Source of the DNA: Massospora cicadina
Taxonomy: Eukaryota > Entomophthoromycota > Entomophthoromycetes > Entomophthorales > Entomophthoraceae
DNA: 64,000 nucleotides
NCBI GenBank assembly: GCA_022478985.1
Contig: JAKSZP010009532.1
Coordinates: forward strand, 36,512-100,511
Reading direction: 5' to 3'
The notes beneath the pieces are model-generated. The model did not search any database, had not been told where the DNA came from, and saw only the letters and a list, made by a program, of their open reading frames with translations. Below, in pieces: positions 12,806-26,077 of this stretch (position 1 is its first letter; each line of letters begins with the position of its first letter). The position numbers and the translations under genes were made by a program.

Positions 12806-14075
12806 TTAGGTGTGAGGGGGTGGGCACCTGGGCCCACCAGCCTCCTCTAGATCCCCACGGGCCTTCACAGCAGCATGGGTGTTAGCAGCAATGCTATTGG
12901 GGTTTTTGTTAATTTTTGTGGAAAGAGTTGCATTGGCTTTAGCCTTCGCTTTTTGTTTTCCTGACATCAGATTAATTTTTTGCGGTGCGGATGAGTTTGG
13001 TGCACCATTGAGCAGGTCAAAATTTTTTTTTACATTTGGGATGGGTCCCAAGTTGGTTTTGACTGGAGCTTGGGTGCAACAATTGGGTGAGATCAAATCC
13101 CCCATCAGATCCTTGGATTGAGTAGGCCACTCAGTGTGGGCTTCCCAATCTGATTGGTTGATGGATTCCCAAGTTGCTTCCACCACGAAAATTTCTATGT
13201 CCTCCTGGCGTTGTGAGTGTGGGATAGCGGTGGTGGCTTTGGCCACTTCCTTGGCCTCAGCCCTGCAGGCCTGCTTGGCCTTCTTCTGCTCTTGCAGGGA
13301 GATAGGCTTTACCAGTAGGTAGCAGCCTTGTGCTCCCCACGGGAAAGCCCCTTTGGTGCTTGCAGTTGGTTTGTAGTGCGCCTCTCCACTGGCCATGGCC
13401 ACTGAGGGGTGCTCTTGGAATGTGACGCCCTCCTTGGTGGGGCACACATGCACCTTATGGCCAAACGCGCCACAGTGGGTGCAAATGGGGAGCGCTGTCC
13501 ACGGTCACCCAGAATGGGTGGGTGGTATGCCCTGCGATATCAATAAAAGTGGAGTGCAGGATCTGGGTTAGGTCCTTTGCGATCTCCTCAGTTGGTGTCA
13601 GGACTGCGATAGCTTTGCCAGTGCACAGGTGTGGCATCAGCGTGAAGCATTGCATCTCAAAAGATTGTATTTCACCATATATGGTGAGACCATCTTTCAA
13701 GTGTTGTTCCAAAATGTCACATTTTACTGTAGTAGGCAAAAAGTCAAACGTGAGGAAAATTTGGTTTGATTTTGTCCATCTGGTGCATTTTGGTTACAAC
13801 AACCTGTTGCCCTTTGGGGAGGTTGACCACTACATGCACCGCTGCAGCCTCATCTGCTGCCTCTTTGCTTTTGAAACCTAGGTCCAGCCAACCATGTGAC
13901 ATGGAGTGAGGTGCAATGTACACCGCGGTTAGGAAAATTGTGTGCACATCTTCACAAAATTTTTCCCATAAGACCATTTGTTGGATGTCCAGAAACACGT
14001 GGACTCCAAATTCCACCGATTAAAGTGGCTGGGAGTGTGGCGTGTTGATGTATTGGTTGCATCGTGCTTGCTGTG
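12806..14075 (-). pseudogene. LINE A ORF1 (Gag-like RNA-binding protein), broken
   Basis: Colinear with the intact 424-codon ORF1 of copy B but split into three frames (12,806-13,453; 13,455-13,739; 13,744-14,016). The position of the copy B start codon (14,073-14,075 here) reads GCA instead of ATG, so the start is lost as well. The GWLDLGF block of the N-terminal RRM/DUF4283-like domain and the region leading into the CCHC knuckle can still be followed; the knuckle lies at the break near 13,450. ORF1 proteins of this type coat the element RNA. It sits directly upstream of ORF2 with a six-base gap. Confidence 0.88.
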
Positions 14076-14281
14076 CAAGTATCTCTGGGGAAATAGTGAC
14101 CGCCAGTTTAAAATTTTTTTTTGTCTATTCCACCAGTTTCTCTGGGGCGTTTTTGAACGTTGGAGGCCGCGGGCTTTCCACCTGCTCCTCTTACCTTACT
14201 TGCCCAACTGCTCCCTGACATGGGTGCAGACTAATCTCCTATATGAGATTATCAAACTAGATTCAGTCTTAATTTGAATAG

Positions 14282-14301
14282 GTTGCAAAAGTGATTGCAA
14301 C
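14282..14301 (-). promoter_or_regulatory. Stem-loop near the LINE A 5' end
   Basis: GTTGCAA and TTGCAAC form a perfect 7-bp stem around a 6-base loop, 15 bases inside the 5' end. The same stem is kept in copy B at 58,221-58,240 although the loop differs by one base. It may act in the 5' UTR (promoter or RNA packaging); function is inference. Confidence 0.6.
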
Positions 14302-14316
14302 GAGAAAGAAAAGTTC

Positions 14317-14330
14317 CATTAACTAATACT
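14317..14330. repeat. Target-site duplication, right of LINE A
   Basis: Exact 14-base match to 9,021-9,034. Confidence 0.9.
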
Positions 14331-17300
14331 AAATCTAACTTATATTCCAGAGAGCTTTGATTAAAGGATAGTATAAAAAAAGACATATTAGAAACTAAAG
14401 GTATGGTGATACTAATATTACAGAATTTTATTGAAATGTAAATTTTTTAAGAGTTTAAGGCATTGATAAGCAATTTCTATTAAGAGGTACTAGCAGCCTC
14501 AAGTTTATCAATATAGAAACCAAACAAAGGGAGGCATCTAAAATAGCTACTAATAAAAGTTAAGCTTTACATATACAACCAAGGGTTTTCTTATTTAGAA
14601 TGTTCGCACTAGTAAATTTTGAATTAAACTTGTTCCTTATCACTTAGAGCTCATGCAGAAAACCCTTACAAAGAAATGTCAGTTTATAAAAAATTATCTT
14701 TTATATGTGGGCAATAAGAAACCCAATTAGCATTAAATTGAATAGCAAATAGCTATATCAAATTTGGCACTTGATAGCAAATTTCAGCAGCACGAGTAGG
14801 CTGCACCAAAATAAAGAGTAATCTAAATAATGGCAGAATCTTTAACATTTTTAAAAAAGTAATGAAGAAAGGGTTTATTTGAACTAAATAAATCACCTCA
14901 TATTATTTAAGTACTTGAAAATAGCTTAGAACCTGCGAGAAAAGTTAATAGGTTCATCTATGGTAAGCTTCAAATAACTTTAAAAGAACCCAGAAGCTCT
15001 AAAAGCGAAATTTATTTCATTATACTTATCCATAGGATATAAATTTATACCGGTGCTAGATATCTGGTAACTTAAAGAACTTAGAAATATTGGGTCATTT
15101 TCATAAATGATTAGAAGATACAGGGATACTTATGCCTTAGATTCTGGGAATAAAATCTTTTTACTTATTAGGTAAATAAAATAAACTGGTGAATGGAGTA
15201 TATAGAATATAAAAAACTCTTAACCACTGTCTTGTGATGGTGCAGCGGCAAGGTAGATAATAATAGTTAAGTAGATTGAGTTTACTTGGCTACAGGGCTA
15301 AGACAAACCAGCGATAATTATTGATAAGAAGTTATGTGCTGGCTGGACGGTGAGGAATTAATACTTTTAAATTCTTTTAAATGGTGATGCTGACCAATAA
15401 ATTCTAAAGTGACATCTTAATGGCAACAATTTCCACAAAGTTAAAAATCTATGATATAGACTGACATATTTATAGAGGCAAAATATTGAAGCCTCAGTAT
15501 AAAAATTAGTTAAGTAAATTAGATAAATAGTTAAGTATATGGTAGATATGACCTACTATTAACATATTCCACTTGAAACACCATCAGGGAGTAAAAAAGA
15601 GTGGATAAATTGGGTCAATTGAGAAGTAGTGGCATGATGTCATGCTCTTCTAGTACTTATTTGGGAACTTGAGTTACCTCCAATTAGTATAGTAACTATT
15701 GTTGGATTCATACAGAGTACATGCATTGGTGCATATCATATTAATATTCTCAAAAGGTCCATTATAAATTACTCCAATATGCTAATATGTATAAGCTATG
15801 ATTATTTAGTATTTGACCATTTTCAAGCAGTGAAGGCATTAAAATCTTTCAATCCTCAAACCACATATCATAGTTTTATACTTAATAAGATACTTTATTA
15901 GAGTGGTTTTGGTCTACAATAGATTTAAGTTTTTATACATTTTTTTATATTTAGTGAAACTAATATACAATTCATATTCATGAGAATCTAAATGATGTAT
16001 GAGAACTTAGGATGATCTCTATAAAAATTGAAATGACAAACACTCCATAGATGAGAGAAAGGCATTACAATAAAGAAAAAACAGCTGAGGCAATTAAAAT
16101 TTTCATCTTATGGGAGTAACATGGTCAACTTCAGCATGCTTTAAACTAGAGTACCATTTCTTATATTTCAGCTTCATTGATGGTATACTGAATGATTATT
16201 CAACTATGTATTCAAAACATGATATCAGGAAAAGTTGAAATATCCAATAATTAGGATTTAACCATTATTGGAGTTTTAAGGTCCAACTCTTCTTGATATA
16301 ATGTGCTTAACTATTAAGGGAGGTTTATAAGTCCCAAGATATATTCTAACTATCAAGATATAGAAATAAGTATAAAAGTTTTATATTAGTAGTGGTTTTA
16401 TTACTTAAGAGTACAAAATTTACAGGTTTAGGATAAGTTTAAACTCACTATATGGACAGTGCTAAAAGTAGATTCAAGAATTCAGTGATTGATGGCACCT
16501 TCCAAATCTTGAGTTGGGAATAGAGTAAGAACATGATCTCTGGCGGTATTGAAATTAAAACTGATATCACTTGCGCTAAATTAGACTGCAGTATTTGATA
16601 ATATGTCATCTAGCAATTCTACATAATTTTTTATTGGAAAGCAACAAATTAAAAGGGACAATAGATAGCGTGAGATTAGTTTTTTTGAGCCAATTTTGAA
16701 AGAAGTCTTTTTAATAGGGCTTGGACAGTTGATAATGTATGTTGGTGGATCATTGAAGAGGCGTTCCAAATTCTTCTTATTATCAATTTACTATTTTATT
16801 ATTCTCTTGTAATTTGAGGATAATTAAAAATTCGCTTTATAATTGTATACTGCTTTATATTAAGATTGGCTGTCAATGATCCCAACTAAGCATTAATTAA
16901 TAAATTGATAGTATGCAAATTGAAATCAATTCTAATGCAAAATTATTTTAGAAACCTAAAGTTGTGACTTCATCTATCCTAGGGATAAACATGACAGAGG
17001 ACCCTGCAAGCCTCAACTGGGGGACCAACTAATTTCAAGAGCTGGGTTATCCTTGTTATATTCACAAAATGCTATAGTGGGATAAAATGTAATTAACTAA
17101 GGAAGTTCATTTGGGTTTTAGCATAGAGAGTATATAAAAATGTCACAGTTGCTGTATGTGCGGGTACTTGGCAGTGCTAACATTTGTGTCTCATCAACAT
17201 AAGTTTAGTTTTCTATGGAATTAAAAATCTTAATCTTAAAGAAGCGGGTAGCAAAGTTCAAGTATTTCCCTTATCTAAGAGATATAAGATCAATTATATA

Positions 17301-19440
17301 TTAGAGATGAAGAATAAAACATGAAAATAAAAGTTACTCTTCATAAATTAGATTTTCTTACTTTCAGAATAGGGTTTCATTTAGTAAAGTAGACTGCATG
17401 TCTATGTTCAACTTGGGTACTATTAAATTGATACTTCATACCTTGAAGATAAAGATATTGTTCACTTTATGTAAGAACACTGTATTGGAAGGTAAATGTA
17501 AGCTTGATTGAGAGGCGTCAGTTAAGCATATATGAGACTACTTTGAAAGTAGCAAAAGAAAAATATTTTGGTTTCTTGGTCCAATCTTTATGTCTGCAGT
17601 AGTGAAAGATTATGGCACATATCAAATTAAGCTTTAATGGTCGCGAATTGGCGATAGTCTCATAAATATGTGTTTGTCTTGGATCTTGAGTTGGCCTTAC
17701 TCAAAATCCTGATTCTGATAATATAAAAGGGTTCAAGCTCATTGTATTTAGTTATGGGCAGTGACAAGTTATATTTGGTGGAGCCCTTACTATAACTAAA
17801 ACATTAGTTTCCACCTCGCCACCATTGGAACTTAAATGTTGGTGTACATTACTGGTGGTATCTAGCAAATTTGAGAATCTGAACCTCTCTGATTGAGATG
17901 TTAAATGAGTTGGCATAATCAGTAGAGCCAAATACCGCCTTCTTGAGCTGGGGTTTTGTTAAAACGCATCATCAACTAGCCTATCTTAAGAGCTAAGTGA
18001 CTTAAATTTGATTCTAAAATAAAACTTGGTAGGGTCATTCACATAGAGTTTACATATTTTTAGTTTCAACATAGTAAAATGATCCCAATAGACCAGGTTT
18101 GCACCTGTTATATCTTCAAGTAAGTAACCATCTGCCAAAGAATTTTCAATAGTTTAGTTTTTGAATCTCTTGGTTAAAAGAAAACATTTTTTGTGTAGTC
18201 AAGGACAAAATCATTAGGCATGAGTCTCTTGAAAAGGGTTTCACAGTCATTAAACAAAAATTGGTTCTTAACGTCAAGCATGAACTGGTTGAGATCTATA
18301 TTATACAATTTTATTTTAGCCTCAAATATGTTACAATAATTGGTTGGACGTTTTTATTTTTTAGTTGAATTAGCTCATAAGATAATCAGGTGACTCTCAT
18401 AATTTTTTAATCATATGGTTTAGCATTTTTAAATAATTATTAAAGAGAAAATATTTTCTAAAATCTCAGGATTTTGATTTAAATTTTTGGCACTTTTGTT
18501 TAATTTTATGGCGCATAATTAGCAAACTTCACAATAATTGAATTGAAGAGGCTTGGCCATCACTTTAAATAGTTTAGACTTTTATAATAAGAGGTATACT
18601 TTTTATACTCAATATGATAGTTACACTTATTTGTCATGCTCTCAAATTTTTTAGATAGAATGCCTTGTAGGCTATAGTATTTTATACCCACCCTTTTTTC
18701 TTAAGTGAGTTAATGTGGGGTTTAAGATAAGAAACTCTTATTCTGCCTGGTTTCTAACAAGCTTTTCTCTTTTCAACAATTTGGTACAAATCATCCTTAG
18801 GGGTTGACGTAGATCTGGAATTTTACTAGTTTATGGCAGAAGCTCTCCAAAACCTTTCTAAGTTAATGAAAATGAGGTAGAGGATTTTTATTTCTAATTG
18901 TCAATAATATTCTCTTATTTAATAGTACAAAAATATAATCAACATAATGATAAATACCTTGTGGATTTTTGAGAGAAAGGAATTATGAAGGTGAACGAAT
19001 CTAGTCCATCTAATCCAACTTTAATGTTAAAACAGCAATGAACCTCATTGCAAGAAAGCAAAAATCTGGTTGCAGGGCTTTTCGTTTGACTGTCCAAAAA
19101 CCATTATTGGTACAGCAAGTACATTAACAAGGAAAGCACTGGGTGTGGAAGCATCTGTTTTTGCACATCCAGTTAAGCTTTTTAAGTTATAAGGCTCTCA
19201 GAGAAAGTATTTTCATGTAGCTTGTTTTGAATTTGTTCCAGTTTAATAATCGTTGCAGCTTTAAATATTTTCTAAAGATTTTTTGTCATTGTTTAGTTAA
19301 ATTGCTAGACTTTGGTTTCCTTATTATTCTATAATTAATTTAATTCAGTACTATTATAAGATCTTGGAAAAAACATCTATCCTTTAGTTGGTAAACTATT
19401 AGAACTGAGCCAGCCATGAGGAGTTATAGTAAGTTTTATG
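14331..19440. other. Five kilobases of AT-rich sequence without recognisable gene
   Basis: Only one frame exceeds 60 codons (16,581-16,769, minus), without a motif. I saw no transposon protein motif, no LTR-like pair and no match to other parts of the window. It is probably the most decayed layer of old insertions. Confidence 0.45.
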
Positions 19441-19449
19441 AGCAGCTCG

Positions 19450-20990
19450 TGAATAGCCTAGGAAGTCTAAAACTATTACTATGGGTCTGTTTTAAAAATA
19501 GTGAGGAATGATTTAAATATAGCATAATGGCGTTTTCATGATGCGTTGGCAAGTTTAGGGAAGTTTAGGTCAAACAGTGATGATCTCACTGCATTAATGC
19601 ACACAAAGCCTGCTAAAAACAAAAGTTATACAATTGAAATTTTTGATTCATTTGGGAATCTAGGTGAATTATGGAAGCTACCCTCACAAAGTGACTCAAT
19701 CATCATATTGAGGGCTTGGTGAGGAGGGAGTTGGTGGTGCAGCAGCTGCTTCAACAAATTTTGATGATATGAATTTATAGATTGGTAATCTGTTGTAAGG
19801 ACGGAAATGGCAGAAGAAAGTCAAATTTGTGGTTGTGTGAAGATTTCTGACCATTTAAGGTCAGATTTAATTACAAAGGCACGATCTTTGCTATTGATCT
19901 ATTTAAAAAATCAAAAGGTTTAATACTGCCAGCGCTGATCCAGGCGACGGGAGTTGGTTTGATGATTGACTGCACACAGTGGACCATGCCAAATCTGCCA
20001 GAGCATGAGCTACAACATGCTCCATAATAGTTCTGGTGGTTGATCCTAGGTTGGACGGAGCGGAAAGAGCAGCACTATCAGAAGATTATAGTGAGGGGAA
20101 ATTGATCCCTATTCAAAGAATTTATCCTAAACAGTGGTGGGATTAATGTCAGAGGGAGGAGTGGTGGAAGTAGTTTTTATGAAAAATGCTGTAATTTACA
20201 CTTTTAAAGGTCAAGTGCAAAGCATAAGGGGCAGATGGAACAGCGGTTCTTACCTTGTGCCCAGAAGGGATGACCAGGAGTGGGATCTGATAATAGCGTG
20301 GGGGCATTGTGATGTGGGTGTCACAACAGAATGGGAGTATCATCATGAATGCGTGAATCCCAGCTAAAAAAGTATTATTGCCGTTTGGAGCCATGAACTG
20401 CAGCATGGTGTCATTGACATAGGCAGTCAATCCCTCCATTAATTCATGGCCAAATTATTTAGGGGAAAGGTAGGAGGCAAGCTTGAAAACTGGACCACAA
20501 GTGCGGCCTCATCCAGAAATAAAGTTTGGATAGTAGCGATAAGTTTCTGTTTATATATGATGTGCAGCTGTTCTGCCACAATAGTATAGGCTTCACAAGA
20601 TAAACTGAGGTCAAAGTACCCCTTGAAGGAGCGAAGTCTATGAATCTGAAAGTCTATAAACAACCGTGTCCATCTCAATGATGAATGTACTCATGTAGGA
20701 GGAGAGGTACCCATACTCACCATAAAGGCCAACACGAAAATAAGCTGAGGGAGCACTAGGAAGTTTTTAAGCACCATATAAGAGTGTGCAAAATGGTGGA
20801 CTAAATCTCAAGGAAGGATGTAGCAACCAGGAAGTGCTTGCGGGGCTATATTGGCCATCCAGAGCGCATTTTGTGACGGCTGATAAACGCCAGAAGGCGG
20901 TTTAGCTGCCACCCCACGCAGGACAGTAGACGTTAATTGAGTCAACATAGGCTAAGAGCGGCGCATGCTAAAAAGATGTTGAGGTTTGAA
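19450..20990 (-). pseudogene. Family X, copy 2 (ORF1-like Gag gene, broken)
   Basis: Minus-strand frames 20,439-20,678 and 20,149-20,439 carry the family's diagnostic blocks: FKGYFDLSLSCEA (about 20,590-20,630), a valine-rich LVVQFSSLP block (about 20,475-20,505) and APNGN followed by a hydrophobic ILPF block (about 20,310-20,400). These align with X copy 3 (41,118-41,155 and 40,870-40,925) and X copy 4. The downstream part (19,550-20,100) matches X copy 1. The upstream end has a GC-rich patch (about 20,880-20,930) that matches the hairpin region of copy 3. No reverse transcriptase or endonuclease follows within the repeat. Stops and frame changes make it a pseudogene; flanking duplications were not found. 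Confidence 0.65.
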
Positions 20991-21555
20991 ATCTTTATTT
21001 ATATTTGAATTCAAATAACTAAGTGATCAAGCAAAATAAAGTAATATATGATGGCATTTGCAACTTAATATAGCCATTTCTTGATGTAATAGGCAACTTT
21101 GGACATCTGGTGCAACTTAAAAACTCCTGTAGTGAGCATCACATTTGGGCTTTCAGAATTATTTCTGGCACATAAACTATTATATAAATAGGTCCTTTGA
21201 GCACACAGTGTCAGGACTAATCATATAATTTTTGTGAGAATGACTCTATTTCTATTTGAGGCTCTATGGCTCTTTTATAAAAGACATAGACTACTTAGTG
21301 AGTTTAAGAGGTTTCAAGAGAAAGAAAAATATAAAGAAGATTATGAGATTAGTAAAGCTAATTATAAGTAGTAATTGAACTATTTTAAAAAGCAGGAAAT
21401 ATTCAGGATTAGATTAAGAATCAAGCTCAAACCATATGTAAATTTGAGATTAGATTTGGTAAAGGAGTTAATGATAGCAACTCCAGGATTTGAAGTTGGT
21501 GTCAGCGCAGGGTTTATCATCCCAGGTGGGTAAAAGCTAAATAATAGTAACATCT
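20991..21555. other. Spacer between X copy 2 and Ty3/gypsy element I
   Basis: AT-rich, with no frame or repeat recognised. Confidence 0.4.
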
Positions 21556-22630
21556 TTTTAAAATTCTAAGGGCTTTGCTGCTCGTTCACAAATATTACCC
21601 CAAATTAATAATTGTACAGGTTTGGTTTTGTGCAATCCTTGCGTTATCTGATGATATATATGAAGATAATAGTATAAAGAATTTTATCCATATTTGAATA
21701 GATCACTAGTGTTTGTCCAATGCTTGACCAATATTATTCCTCAAAATACTCTAAATGTCCTCAGTAGGTATTTATTCCAGTATCATCCTAACTTGATCCA
21801 CGCTCAGATCCTGGTTTATGGCCTATCCTCTGGTGACACAAATTCAGCAGCAATTACCATCTCAGCTCAGATTCTCTTCTTAGGATCCTAGATCCTTACT
21901 CTTTATCCTACTAAAGAGTCCCCAATTAAAGCACACAGAAATAAAAGTCTTTAAGATGAATAGAACTGATAATTAATCTGCTAGTTAAAGTTTATTTTAA
22001 CTGAACTCTCAGGGATCTATAGATGATTTTTGCACCCAACCCTCAGTTGATGCCTCAGCAATGAAATGGCAGCTGTTTCCATTGAATTTCGATTTGTCAC
22101 CTCATCAGTGGTCTTCCCCATTACGGTTATATTCCATCATTGAGCATCCTTGAGACCTAAAATGGAAAGATTCAGAAAACGTGTCCCTAAAATTTTTACT
22201 CAATCCCAGTGTGCTAACCATATTTGGCACGTGACCTGCTTAGTAATGGGACTTGTTACCCATTAAGGCAGGTCACAAACCAACTGATCAATTTGCTAGT
22301 TGCAAGCGACATCACATGCCTCACAACTTGCTCCTTAAATTTACAATTAGTAAGTAATGAAACCTAGCCAGTACCAATTATACACCTGATATTTAACCAT
22401 CAATCAACTATCAAATGCCCCCATTTCTTTGGCAACTCTGCACAATGAGATCTTAAGCAATCACCCAGATTCTGATGGATCTGAACCAGGAGAATTATTT
22501 AAAATTCCCCAAAAATTGTTAACCTGAAAATGGGGTCATCTGATATCTAATTCACTCGCTACAGGGAATTATCCCCTAGTGACCCATGATAAACTAGACA
22601 GCTGGAAATCTGGGCAAAAATACCAACACA
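21556..22630 (-). repeat. Element I 3' LTR
   Basis: Direct repeat of 29,875-30,964. Both copies share blocks such as TTTGAATAGATCACTAGT and GTCCCCAATTAAAG and end, on the plus strand, in AACACA. In minus sense the LTR begins TGTGTTGG just after the polypurine tract. The outer end reads TTTTAAAA where the other LTR reads TGTTAAAG, so the terminal CA of the minus strand has mutated here. Confidence 0.87.
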
Positions 22631-22645
22631 TCTCCCCTCTTGCCT
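22631..22645 (-). promoter_or_regulatory. Element I polypurine tract
   Basis: In minus sense the sequence reads GGCAAGAGGGGAGA directly before the TG of the 3' LTR, the standard place for plus-strand DNA priming. Confidence 0.8.
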
Positions 22646-25180
22646 AGATTTCCAGCAAGAATATGATCAGGACAGGAGAATAGCGCTCAAAATCTAGGTC
22701 AAATACTTCTTTGGTTCAAGTGGAGTATGGTCAATTAGTACTTAACGTTGCTCAGGATGAACTTTGGCATGCAGCTCTCTTCCTCTTTCTCCTTGCTACC
22801 ACCTACTCAAAACGTGATCCCCGCGACCTTTTGTCATTCCAGGCTGATTGATTTACTCATGATGATATTAATCCTGGTATATACTTTTCCCCCATCAGGG
22901 CATATGACCTGTTGTCATATTCAGGATTTTTGGTCTGAAACGTGATTTCCTGATTTTCCTCCTCATCCTTGACAGGAAACACTTGCCCTTGATATTTGAT
23001 TTTGCAGCGCAATTAAGAATGCTTATTTATATTTGCTCATGTTATTTTACCTGTAATAACTTCTTGGCTTATATCAAACTTAGTTCTTTTCCGGAGAGCT
23101 TATCTCATCAACTTTGAGATAATTTCTCTAATAAGAGCTTAATCGATTCCAGAGTGCATAATGTCAACTATCGTAAAAATTTAACATCCACTCTCTCATC
23201 CAGCTCATATGTCAAATTCGGAGCCTTGGTACCAACAACTGATTGATAGAATGTCTAAAAAAAGACCTTTGGCTTTTTCAATTGATGAATCAGTCTGCAC
23301 TATGGAACCTCTTCTATGGTCCTCCAGGACTCATACTCCCAGTCAAGTATTTGTGCCAGTCCTTCCATATAACCTGAAAATGGTATCTAACCCCAACAGA
23401 ACCAGCTTATAAATTGTCTCAAACAACTTACAACTAATCTTCCCTCTGTTGTTTAATCTCAAGTTATGCTTTAAAACTCTTCTGGATTTGGCTCTATTTG
23501 TGAATACTCCTATATTCATTATTGAACCTCTGGAAGCAATGCCCTCCACTCTCAATTGATCATTCCTCATTAGATCAGACTTGCTTCTAGAGTTCCTTTT
23601 CTGACTTGGCCAGAATTAAAAACCAGCTATTCTGTCAACTGAATTGGTCATCAGAAACTGCAAACATTTTGAACACCCCTACACAGAATTAAGGACATTA
23701 GTAACTGAGGCTCTATCTATAGCTCTGAACTCATCTAATCTCAAAAACATTCTAGACTGAGGCATTGCAGCCTATTTCTTCACTTTGACAGCCAAGTTCT
23801 TTGAAGTTGGGCCACAAAATTCCCCCCATCCCCCAACTTCCATCTCTCATTATGCTTTTGCACACAAGAAGCTTGTAGTCGTCATCTGCATGATGCCATT
23901 CGCTCCCTGAATGACTATCTCATTTCTGGCGCACCCCATCAGTATCTTCACCTGATGGCCTTGATTGGGGGCATGATTTGGCAACCCCCACCTAGTACCC
24001 CTTTCATGATGCCATCTCATAAGTCCAATGTTTGTGACAAATTCCATTGGCAAGCGCTAAAGACCAATCTTCTGGCTACCAAGCCGTATCAGGATTACAC
24101 AGGGTTATTTAACAACTGCCTCTTACTGTTCTGTTGCTTCCCACCCCAATCTGGGGTATCACATTTGGCAAGTACTAACATTTTTATCTCTCTTCCCCTA
24201 GTAACATTTCTACAGGGATCAGCCTTCACTCAGCAAACTTGGATTTGAGTTGGTCTAGCCTTAGCTAGTGTCCTATCTCACATAAATTTTTACAGTTGTT
24301 TACTCCTACTGCGATACATCCTCCCTCTCCAAGAGGTGACATAGGCAGAAGCATCCCCAAGTCAAGGATAACTAATAAATATTATAAAAATAGATCCTTT
24401 TTCTGTGCGTTTAAAATTTTTTTCTCTATACTTTTATCAATCTTTTTTTCTTATTCTTTATATAAGACTTGACCTTCATTCAGTTCAGCGGTCCATCTTT
24501 CTTATTTATTCCCTCAAACTGGTTCCTAAGTATACTTAGACAACCAATTTTCTATAGTTCAGAGGTCTTATTTTTATAAGACTTAACCATCTTTTTTGGC
24601 TCAACGGTCCTTTTTTGGACTTAACCATATCATCAGAACATAACCATCTTAATGGTCTGGTGGTCCTTTGGGAGCACCTTTTCATTATTTTTTAATCTTT
24701 TTACTGCTTTAAATACTTAGCATGGACTCAATTCGCTATCCATCCATCCAAGAGGTACTTGATGGAATAGGCGTCCATCGCCGCCTTGGCAATGATCTCA
24801 AACAGAATTAACCACAACACATCTAACTTGTTTCTTCTCCTGAAACCATGCATATTGCAATAGGCAATTCTTTAGCCTATTTGGCATTCTACTAAGGCCA
24901 TTCAGCTCAAATCATCCATCATTTTTGTTATAATCCTTTTCTTTAAGGGCATATCAAATGCTTACAATTGCATTTTGATCAGGAGTTTTGACAGTTGGGT
25001 CAGGTACTGCTCAGCAATCATCCCTGATGTTGGTTTTACCAATGAATATAAAATCGGTGGCAACGCGGCCTTCTTTTTGTATAGAAACTCAAATGACGTT
25101 TCTCATTGCTATATGATAACTTATGTTGTATGTGAACGTAACCAAACTAAGGTACGTTCCTAATGTGTAAGTTAGTCCTA
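22646..25180 (-). other. Element I region between integrase and 3' LTR
   Basis: About 2.5 kb with no clear coding motif. Short minus-strand frames (23,343-23,570; 23,850-24,053) lack a recognised domain. Near 24,470-24,670 short T-rich units recur with variations of acttaaccat and aacggtcc. It may hold a decayed integrase C-terminal extension, an extra reading frame or further insertions. Confidence 0.4.
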
Positions 25181-25730
25181 CGACCAGCTTCCTAATTATC
25201 AAGGCCAGCGTTCCATTGAACCATTCTACCAGTCTGTTAATCTCCAGCTGGTAAGGTACAGACACAATCCCCTGATCTCCATTATTTTATGCAATTGCAG
25301 GATCATATGAGATGCGAAATTCATTCCATTATTCCTCAACAAGACCTGCGGGCATCCATGTCAATATATTACTTAATCTAGGATAAACCTTGCAGCACTT
25401 GTAGCGTCTACTTTCACCATGGCCTTCATCTTGACAAATATCTTAGATGGTCGATTGCAAATATGATGTATTTGACTCCCCCAGTACTCATGGTTAATGG
25501 TCCCATCACGTCAATGGACACCGTGTGCCAAGCAAATCCAGTGTGGACCAGTTAGTATCCAGTCATGTTCTTGTGGGGCTTATGCAACTGGCACTATACA
25601 CAACAAGCCAGATAATCTGCTACATCATAGTTGATGGACTCCCAGTAATAATACTGGCGAATATGATCAGCCATCTTCCTCAGGCCTCCATGCCCAACAA
25701 TCTTTATGAGCGACTATAATAATAGCCACT
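25180..25730 (-). pseudogene. Element I integrase, broken
   Basis: Translated minus strand shows the remains of a zinc-binding HHCC region (a GHGG block, then YYYWESINYD and a Cys-x-x-Cys near 25,580-25,700), then the DDE core: SIDVMGPL with the first catalytic Asp (about 25,500-25,530), FAIDHL (about 25,455), NNGMNF in place of the usual D-N-G-x-x-F (about 25,320), so the second Asp is lost, and a WFNGTLA block (about 25,210). Stops interrupt every frame. Integrase joins the cDNA to the host chromosome; this one cannot. Confidence 0.75.
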
Positions 25731-26077
25731 CATTCCAACATCTTTAAAAATAGTGATTGTTTTCCCATTGATCATCTTGGAACTTGTACATCCATGTCTC
25801 AGTGTTTTCCATTGTTTTTCTAAGCAATCTTGGATTTCTTAGGTCTTATTCCAAATTTCTCCTTTGACTATTCTCTGGAATAACTCATCTACCTACTGGT
25901 ATACTACTTGGAACTTTGTTACCATTGATAAGCCATCTGCATTCTGATGAGAAGCTCCAGATTGGTAGATTATCACATAAATGTAAGCCTGTAGCTTTAT
26001 TGACCATAAGGCCAGTTATATTTCCAGTTCTCTTAGATTGTGTAGCCAACACAATAGGGAGTTGTCCGTCACCACTT

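Larger units (their letters stand above)
9035..14316 (-). mobile_element. LINE copy A (L1/Tx1-type non-LTR retrotransposon), full length but inactive
   Basis: A complete 5,282-bp insertion on the minus strand between perfect 14-bp duplications. In order (minus sense) it holds a short 5' region with a stem-loop, ORF1 with a CCHC knuckle, ORF2 with apurinic-type endonuclease, reverse transcriptase and a C-terminal zinc motif, then a 3' tail of AAATTTAA-like units rather than poly(A). Its body is the same length as copy B at 52,975-58,256, to which it aligns end to end with mostly transition differences. The G+C content is visibly higher than in the flanking AT-rich DNA, as expected of a coding insertion. 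Many stops, frameshifts and lost catalytic residues show that it is dead. Confidence 0.92.
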
